Shown one piece after another: positions 58,674-64,000 of a stretch of 64,000 bases of DNA. Position 1 is the first letter of the stretch. Every line of letters begins with the position of its first letter. The position numbers and the translations under genes were made by a program. The notes beneath the pieces are model-generated. The model ran no database searches. It was given only the letters and a program-made list of their open reading frames with translations, and was not told the DNA's origin. Source of the stretch: an uncultured Paraprevotella sp. (GTDB taxonomy: Bacteria; Bacteroidota; Bacteroidia; Bacteroidales; Bacteroidaceae); NCBI GenBank assembly GCA_900548345.1, contig URKA01000005.1, forward strand, positions 1 through 64,000, given 5' to 3'.

Positions 58674-58736
58674 CAAACAGAATGAGATATAAAGTTGTAT
58701 CTTTACAAACTATTAGGATATTTTAATTAATTAACC

Positions 58737-59894
58737 ATGAAAAATGTAAAAACCATGCTCTTGAGTGCAGGCGTAGTCGCTGTTTTCGCAGCATCCTGCA
58801 ATCAGCCAACACAGAGCAATCTCACAGTATCAGGTCTGGAGCCTGAAAAATTTGCAGCAGAAGTAAGAGGGCAGCAAACAGGCTTGTTCACCCTCACGAA
58901 CGGAAACGGTATGGAGGTATGCGTCACCAATTTCGGCGGACGTATCGTATCCGTCATGGTTCCCGACAAGAACGACTCCTTGCGCGATGTGGTCTTAGGC
59001 TTCGACAATGTGGCCAACTACATTGACTCGGTGAACACACCCAGCGATTTCGGTGCGGCAATCGGCCGTTACGCCAACCGCATCAACCAAGGGAAGATTG
59101 TCATCGACGGCGACAGTATCCAGTTGCCGACCAACAACTTCGGTCATTGCCTGCATGGCGGCCCGCAAGGATGGCAATATCAGGTATATGAAGGCAAGCA
59201 GGTGAACGACAGCACGTTGACAATGACCATGCACTCTGCCGACGGAGACGCATGTTTCCCCGGAGCCGTGACTGCTGTGGTTACCTACACGCTGACAAGC
59301 GACAATGCCATAGACATCAAGTATGAAGCCACGACAGACAAGAAGACGGTCATCAACATGACCAACCATTCTTATTTCAACCTGTCGGGCGACCCGACCC
59401 GTGACATCACGGACCATATCCTTTACATCAATGCGGACAACTTCACTCCGGTGGACAGCACATTCATGACCACCGGCGAAATCCTGCCCGTGAAAGACAC
59501 TCCGATGGACTTCACCACTCCGCATGCCATCAGCGAAGGTGTTACGGATTCCACCTTCCAGCAGGTTAAGTTCGGTAATGGTTTCGACCACAACTGGTGC
59601 CTGAATACGGCAGGCGACGACACGCAGCTGGCAGCGAAAGTAACATGCCCCTCTACCGGCATCAGCCTTGAGGTCTACACCAACGAGCCGGGCATCCAGG
59701 TATACACGGGCAACTTCCTTGACGGCAGCGTAACAGGTAAGAAGGGCATCACCTACAACCAGCGTGCGGCCATTTGTCTGGAAACACAGAAATATCCCGA
59801 TACCCCGAACAAGCCCGAATGGCCTTCGGCCGTACTTGAACCGGGACAGACATACTTCAGCCACTGTATTTACAAGTTCACAGTAGAGAAATAA
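58737..59894 (+). CDS. Lipoprotein aldose 1-epimerase
   Basis: A 385-residue mutarotase with a lipoprotein signal peptide (SAGVVAVFAASC, acylated Cys21), so it works in the periplasm or on the outer membrane. Catalytic residues are kept: HCLHGGPQGW, TNHSYFNLSG and the glutamate in LETQKYPDTPN. It is clearly related to galM at 54569 (AEVRGQQTGLFTLTN against AEVQGKQTDLFILKN). As first gene of the arabinose operon it probably prepares L-arabinose or arabino-sugar anomers for import. Confidence 0.9.
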   Translation: MKNVKTMLLSAGVVAVFAASCNQPTQSNLTVSGLEPEKFAAEVRGQQTGLFTLTNGNGMEVCVTNFGGRIVSVMVPDKNDSLRDVVLGFDNVANYIDSVNTPSDFGAAIGRYANRINQGKIVIDGDSIQLPTNNFGHCLHGGPQGWQYQVYEGKQVNDSTLTMTMHSADGDACFPGAVTAVVTYTLTSDNAIDIKYEATTDKKTVINMTNHSYFNLSGDPTRDITDHILYINADNFTPVDSTFMTTGEILPVKDTPMDFTTPHAISEGVTDSTFQQVKFGNGFDHNWCLNTAGDDTQLAAKVTCPSTGISLEVYTNEPGIQVYTGNFLDGSVTGKKGITYNQRAAICLETQKYPDTPNKPEWPSAVLEPGQTYFSHCIYKFTVEK

Positions 59895-59935
59895 TCGTTA
59901 ATCCTAAATATTAATATTAAAAAAAGAAAGACTTT

Positions 59936-61612
59936 ATGGAAACTCTTGATTGGTGGGTAATTGCCGCCTTTGCCGTATTTATGATTGGTATTGTGGTATG
60001 GGTAACCATGCAGAAACAGGAAAACTCGGACGACTACTTCCTTGGCGGCCGCGATGCGACATGGCTGGCCATCGGCTGCTCCATCTTTGCATCCAACATC
60101 GGCTCCGAACACCTGATTGGTCTGGCCGGTTCCGGCGCAGCCTCCGGTATGGCTATGGCACACTGGGAATTCCAGGGATGGATGATTTTGATTCTTGCCT
60201 GGGTGTTCGTCCCCTTCTATGAACGCAGTATGGTATTCACGATGCCCGAATTTTTGGAGCGTCGCTACAATCCCCAGTCGCGCACACTGCTGTCTGTCAT
60301 CTCTCTGATAAGCTATGTGCTGACCAAGGTGGCCGTAACGGTTTATGCCGGCGGTCTGGTATTCCAGCAGGTATTCGGCATCAAGGAACTGTGGGGCATC
60401 GACTTCTTCTGGATTGCCGCCATCGGCCTTGTCGTCATCACTGCCATCTACACCATCTTCGGCGGTATGAAGTCCGTACTTTACACTTCAGTACTCCAGA
60501 CTCCCATTCTGTTGTTAGGCTCTCTGTTCATCCTTGTCTTAGGTTTCAAGGAACTGGGCGGCTGGGAGCAGATGATGGAAATCTGCCGTGCCACTCCCGT
60601 CAATGAATACGGCGACACGATGACGAACCTTATCCGCAACAACAACGACCCGCAGTATCCATGGGTAGGCGCATTGGTAGGCTCATCCATCATCGGTTTC
60701 TGGTACTGGTGTACCGACCAGTTCATCGTTCAACGTGTGCTCTCCGGTAAGGACGAACAGCAGGCTCGTCGCGGTGCCATCTTCGGTGCCTATCTGAAAC
60801 TGTTGCCCGTGTTCCTCTTCCTGATTCCCGGTATGATTGCCTTCGCACTGAGCAATAAGGGTATCGTTATCAATGGTGAGGCATTCACACTCTCTACTCC
60901 TGATGCGGCATTCCCGACTCTGGTGGCCAAGCTGTTACCCGCCGGTGTGAAAGGTATCGTGGTATGCGGTATCCTGGCAGCCTTGATGAGTTCGCTGGCC
61001 TCCCTGTTCAACTCTTCAGCCATGCTGTTCACCATCGACTTCTACAAACGTTTCAAACCTGAGACTCCCGAAAAGCAACTGGTTGCCATCGGCCAGATTG
61101 CCACCGTGGTCATCGTGGTATTGGGTATCCTCTGGATTCCGGTGATGCGTAGCGTAGGCGACGTGCTTTACAATTACCTGCAGGACGTACAGTCAGTGCT
61201 GGCTCCGGGTATCGCATCAGCCTTCCTGCTCGGTATCGCCTGGAAACGCACATCGGCCAAAGGCGGTATGTGGGGCTTGATTTCCGGACTTATCATCGGA
61301 ATGACCCGTTTGGGTGCCAAGGTATACTTCAGCAATAACCCCGATGCAGCCGACAGCCTCTTCAAATATTTGTTCTATGACTTGAACTGGCTGTTCTTCT
61401 GCGGATGGATGTTCCTGTTCTGCTGCATTGTCGTGATTGTTGTCAGCCTGTGCACAGAAGCTCCCGATGAGAAGAAGATTCAGGGTCTGGTGTTCGGTAC
61501 GGCAACGGCCGAGCAAAAAGAAACGACACGCAAGAGCTGGAACAAATGGGATGTGCTCAACACGGTTATCATCCTTGGCCTTACTGTCGTATTCTACTGG
61601 TACTTCTGGTAA
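59936..61612 (+). CDS. Sodium/solute symporter (SSS family)
   Basis: A 558-residue inner-membrane Na+-coupled sugar transporter with about 14 helices. Start METLDWWVIAAFAVFMIGIVV, the DDYFLGGRDATWLAIG segment, ASNIGSEHLIGLAG and WYWCTDQFIVQRVLSGKDEQQARRG are SGLT-like landmarks. From the neighbours it most likely imports L-arabinose. It lies 41 bases after the mutarotase gene. Confidence 0.92.
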   Translation: METLDWWVIAAFAVFMIGIVVWVTMQKQENSDDYFLGGRDATWLAIGCSIFASNIGSEHLIGLAGSGAASGMAMAHWEFQGWMILILAWVFVPFYERSMVFTMPEFLERRYNPQSRTLLSVISLISYVLTKVAVTVYAGGLVFQQVFGIKELWGIDFFWIAAIGLVVITAIYTIFGGMKSVLYTSVLQTPILLLGSLFILVLGFKELGGWEQMMEICRATPVNEYGDTMTNLIRNNNDPQYPWVGALVGSSIIGFWYWCTDQFIVQRVLSGKDEQQARRGAIFGAYLKLLPVFLFLIPGMIAFALSNKGIVINGEAFTLSTPDAAFPTLVAKLLPAGVKGIVVCGILAALMSSLASLFNSSAMLFTIDFYKRFKPETPEKQLVAIGQIATVVIVVLGILWIPVMRSVGDVLYNYLQDVQSVLAPGIASAFLLGIAWKRTSAKGGMWGLISGLIIGMTRLGAKVYFSNNPDAADSLFKYLFYDLNWLFFCGWMFLFCCIVVIVVSLCTEAPDEKKIQGLVFGTATAEQKETTRKSWNKWDVLNTVIILGLTVVFYWYFW

Positions 61613-61635
61613 TATTCCACTAAAAACATTTGTAC

Positions 61636-62313
61636 ATGACCTCGTTCTATAACTCTAACCCCCGATTCCTGTTGGCCGTAGACTGTATCATCTTCGGCTT
61701 TCAGGACGGCAAGCTGAAGTTGCTGCTCCAGCGCAGAGATTTTGAACCTTTCAAAGGTATATGGTCTTTAATGGGAGGTTTTGTGCAAGAAAACGAAAGT
61801 GTTGATGAAACCGCCAAACGCGTCCTGACGGAGCTGACAGGACTGAAAAACGTCTTTATGCAGCAGGTAGGCGCGTTCGGTAACATCAACCGCGACCCAG
61901 GAGAACGTGTCATCTCGGTGGCCTACTATGCCCTACTCAATGTAGACAAGTACAACCACGAGCTAAACGACAAGCACAACGCCTACTGGGAAGACATCAC
62001 CAACCTTCCTGAACTGTATTTCGACCATCAGGAAATGATTGACAAGGCACATGAAATACTGAAACGGAAAGTGTCCAGGGAGCCGATAGGATTCAACCTG
62101 CTTCCTACCCTCTTTACCCTGAGCCAGCTCCAGACCCTGCACGAAGCCGTGCTGGGACAGAGCATCGACAAAAGAAACTTCCGCAAGAAAGTTAAAGACA
62201 TGCCATTTATTGAAAAAACGGATTTAATAGACAAAACCGGATCGAAAAGAGGCGCTTATTTATATAAGTATAATAACAAGACTTATCTTGAAGGTCCGTA
62301 TTTTAACTTATAA
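61636..62313 (+). CDS. araR: Nudix-family transcriptional regulator, AraR-like
   Basis: A 225-residue regulator of the NrtR group: an N-terminal Nudix domain and a C-terminal winged helix (LQTLHEAVLGQSIDKRNFRKKVKDM). The Nudix box reads GFVQENESVDETAKRVLTELTGL, with valine and leucine where two catalytic glutamates of REUxEE belong, so sensing has replaced hydrolysis. AraR of B. thetaiotaomicron is the known relative and binds arabinose. Here it lies between the transporter gene and araD. The frame starts at 61630; M3 at 61636 is equally likely. Confidence 0.88.
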   Translation: MTSFYNSNPRFLLAVDCIIFGFQDGKLKLLLQRRDFEPFKGIWSLMGGFVQENESVDETAKRVLTELTGLKNVFMQQVGAFGNINRDPGERVISVAYYALLNVDKYNHELNDKHNAYWEDITNLPELYFDHQEMIDKAHEILKRKVSREPIGFNLLPTLFTLSQLQTLHEAVLGQSIDKRNFRKKVKDMPFIEKTDLIDKTGSKRGAYLYKYNNKTYLEGPYFNL

Positions 62314-62318
62314 GCATT

Positions 62319-63014
62319 ATGTTAGAAGAACTGAAAGAAAAGGTATTCCAGGCCAACCTCGACCTCGTCAAACAAGGTTTGGTCATCTTTACATGGGGAA
62401 ACGTGTCCGGTATCGACCGCGAAAAAGGTCTCGTGGTCATCAAGCCGAGCGGTGTGGACTACGACTCGATGAAAGCATCCGACATGGTCGTAGTGGACTT
62501 GAATACCGGCAAGGTGGTGGAAGGCGAGCTGAATCCTTCTTCCGACACCCCCACACACCTTGTATTATATAGGGCATTCCCCAACATACAAGGAGTAGTA
62601 CATACCCATTCCACATACGCGACGGCATGGGCACAGGCCGGCAAGGACATTCCCAATATCGGTACGACCCACGCCGACTACTTCTACAAGGCCATCCCCT
62701 GCACGGGCGACATGACCAAGGAAGAGGTGGAAGGACAATACGAGCTGGAAACAGGTAACGTTATCGTGAAACGTTTCGAAGGCATCAATCCCGACCACAC
62801 TCCGGGCGTATTGGTAAAGAACCACGGCCCGTTCAGTTGGGGTACAAGTCCGTCCAATGCTGTATACAATGCCAAGGTGATGGAACAATGCGCCCACATG
62901 GCGTTCGTTTCCTTCATGGTAAATCCCAATACAACCATGAACCCCTTACTGGTAGAAAAGCATTACAACCGTAAACACGGTCCCAATGCTTATTACGGAC
63001 AAAAGAAAAAATAA
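62319..63014 (+). CDS. araD: L-ribulose-5-phosphate 4-epimerase
   Basis: Converts L-ribulose 5-phosphate to D-xylulose 5-phosphate, linking arabinose to the pentose phosphate pathway. The 231-residue class II aldolase-fold protein has zinc ligands in VHTHSTYATAW and NHGPFSWG and an acidic SSDTPTHLVLY loop. It starts 5 bases after araR ends. Confidence 0.95.
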   Translation: MLEELKEKVFQANLDLVKQGLVIFTWGNVSGIDREKGLVVIKPSGVDYDSMKASDMVVVDLNTGKVVEGELNPSSDTPTHLVLYRAFPNIQGVVHTHSTYATAWAQAGKDIPNIGTTHADYFYKAIPCTGDMTKEEVEGQYELETGNVIVKRFEGINPDHTPGVLVKNHGPFSWGTSPSNAVYNAKVMEQCAHMAFVSFMVNPNTTMNPLLVEKHYNRKHGPNAYYGQKKK

Positions 63015-63061
63015 CCGAGATTAAAACAATATTACTAACAGCTTAAATGATAGGAAGAGCT

Positions 63062-64000
63062 ATGAAATCTTTTGAAAATTATGAATTATGGTGGGTAACC
63101 GGTGCACAGTTACTCTATGGAGGTGATGCAGTCGTAGCCGTAGATGCTCACTCTAAAGAAATGGTTAACGGTCTCAATGAATCTGGAAACATACCTGTAA
63201 ATGTAGTATATAAAGGTACAGCAAACTCAAGCAATGAAGTGGAAGCTGTCATGAAAGCTGCCAACAACGATGAGAAGTGTATCGGTATCATCACCTGGAT
63301 GCACACCTTCTCTCCGGCAAAGATGTGGATCAAGGGTCTGCAGGCACTGAAGAAGCCTTTGCTCCACTTCCACACACAGTACAATGCAGAGTTGCCATGG
63401 GATAGCATCGACATGGACTTCATGAACCTCAACCAGTCCGCTCACGGTGACATCGAGTTCGGACATATCTGCAGCCGCATGCGTGTTCCCCGCAAGGTTG
63501 TCGTAGGTCATTGGAAGAGCCCTGAGGCTCAGAAAAGCATCGCCGTATGGGCACGCGTGGCAGCCGGTGTAGCTGACGCCCACAACGTACGCTGTCTGAT
63601 GTTTGGTATGAACATGAACAACGTGGCCGTTACCGACGGTGACCGCGTTGAGTTTGAGCAGCGTCTCGGATACCATGTTGACTACTATCCGGTATCCAGC
63701 CTCATGGAATATTGGAAGAAGGTAACAGACGAAGAGGTTGATGCACTCGTTGAGGAGTATAAGAAAGCCTACACCATCAAGATTGACGAGTCTGGCGAAG
63801 AGGTATACTGGGAGAAGGTGAAGAATGCAGCAAAGGCAGAGATTGCCCTCCGCCGCGTGCTCAAGGACGAAGGCGCGACAGCTTTCACGACCAACTTCGA
63901 TGACCTGGGTGAAGCAGACATCAACGATCCTAATTTCATCGGTTTCGACCAGATTCCAGGTCTCGCTTCACAGCGTCTCATGGCAGAAGGTATCGGTTTC
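63062..64000 (+). CDS. araA: L-arabinose isomerase (partial, runs off the right edge)
   Basis: Converts L-arabinose to L-ribulose. The first 313 codons are in the window (start MKSFENYELWWVTGAQLLYGG), with the family segments IGIITWMHTFSPAKMWI, FHTQYNAELPW, DFMNLNQSAHGD and FTTNFDDLG; the reading frame is still open at 64000. An in-frame ATG at 63047 is an alternative start. It lies 47 bases after araD. Confidence 0.95.
   Translation, partial: MKSFENYELWWVTGAQLLYGGDAVVAVDAHSKEMVNGLNESGNIPVNVVYKGTANSSNEVEAVMKAANNDEKCIGIITWMHTFSPAKMWIKGLQALKKPLLHFHTQYNAELPWDSIDMDFMNLNQSAHGDIEFGHICSRMRVPRKVVVGHWKSPEAQKSIAVWARVAAGVADAHNVRCLMFGMNMNNVAVTDGDRVEFEQRLGYHVDYYPVSSLMEYWKKVTDEEVDALVEEYKKAYTIKIDESGEEVYWEKVKNAAKAEIALRRVLKDEGATAFTTNFDDLGEADINDPNFIGFDQIPGLASQRLMAEGIGF

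Larger units (their letters stand above)
58145..58736. other. 592-base intergenic region between the galactose and arabinose operons
   Basis: Holds the galK terminator (58184-58220), a second 84-bp array of 21-bp units (58340-58423), a GCGG/CCGC hairpin at about 58431-58452, one 22-bp repeat unit (58491-58512), a 19-bp palindrome (58631-58649) and a -7 box (58666-58673). Open frames here only reflect the repeat; no gene is supported. Confidence 0.75.

Overview
The window looks like chromosome from a member of the Bacteroidales, probably Bacteroidaceae. The signs are the Bat aerotolerance operon, an N-terminal-rubredoxin rubrerythrin, a Nudix-family arabinose regulator, the small Bacteroidetes ribosomal protein DUF4295, a type II-like SerA without the catalytic histidine, and many promoters of the Bacteroides form TTTG-N19-21-TAnnTTTG in place of -35/-10 boxes. 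I found no tRNA, rRNA, integrase, transposase or CRISPR array. It reads as core chromosome with a few accessory islets.

Layout. 0.3-9 kb: a PerR-like regulator with its own operator and a rubrerythrin; NAD synthetase; a YigZ-family protein; a serC-serA-DUF1015 serine biosynthesis cluster; a DbpA-type RNA helicase. 9-18.4 kb: a membrane protein, glycogen branching enzyme, a YhcH-family protein, an inositol-phosphatase-like enzyme, an exported MORN-repeat protein, KdsB, a short FolK-like protein and a class A penicillin-binding protein. 18.9-23.6 kb: pyrB-pyrI, a flavin reductase, glyA and a BaiN-like flavoprotein. 23.8-28 kb: a BlaI/BlaR1-type sensor pair and, on the other strand, a tightly overlapping trio (GNAT-like protein, IbrA-like PAPS-reductase-family protein, IbrB-like ParB protein). 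28-31 kb: a two-domain esterase and an exported GH25 lysozyme. 30.5-39.6 kb: the moxR-DUF58-bat operon, which ends in a PAP2 phosphatase. 39.8-47.1 kb: a HU/LysM membrane fusion, HU, rimO, ftsY, a ribosomal protein cluster (L28, L33, DUF4295), and map-tsaD-cinA. 47.4-54.5 kb: an envelope protein, a glucosaminidase, cytidine deaminase, an ABC-F ATPase, and grpE-dnaJ-folC. 54.5-64 kb: a galactose operon (galM, MFS transporter, galK) and an arabinose operon (lipoprotein mutarotase, SSS transporter, araR, araD, araA), cut by the window end.

Most interesting: (1) the GNAT-like/IbrA-like/IbrB-like trio with its own promoter and terminator; (2) two families of intergenic repeats: 46- or 68-bp elements built from 22-bp units with AAAATGC/GCATTTT ends, and two 84-bp arrays each of four 21-bp units in the same internal order; (3) a 19-bp palindrome over the -33 region of the arabinose promoter, a candidate AraR operator, with an AraR whose Nudix box has lost catalytic glutamates; (4) a HU DNA-binding domain joined to a membrane segment and a LysM domain; (5) a YbiT-like ABC-F protein whose second ATPase site is degenerate; (6) a perfect PerR box at the promoter of the Fur-family gene.

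Product names rest on motifs and family knowledge read by eye. No database search was run.
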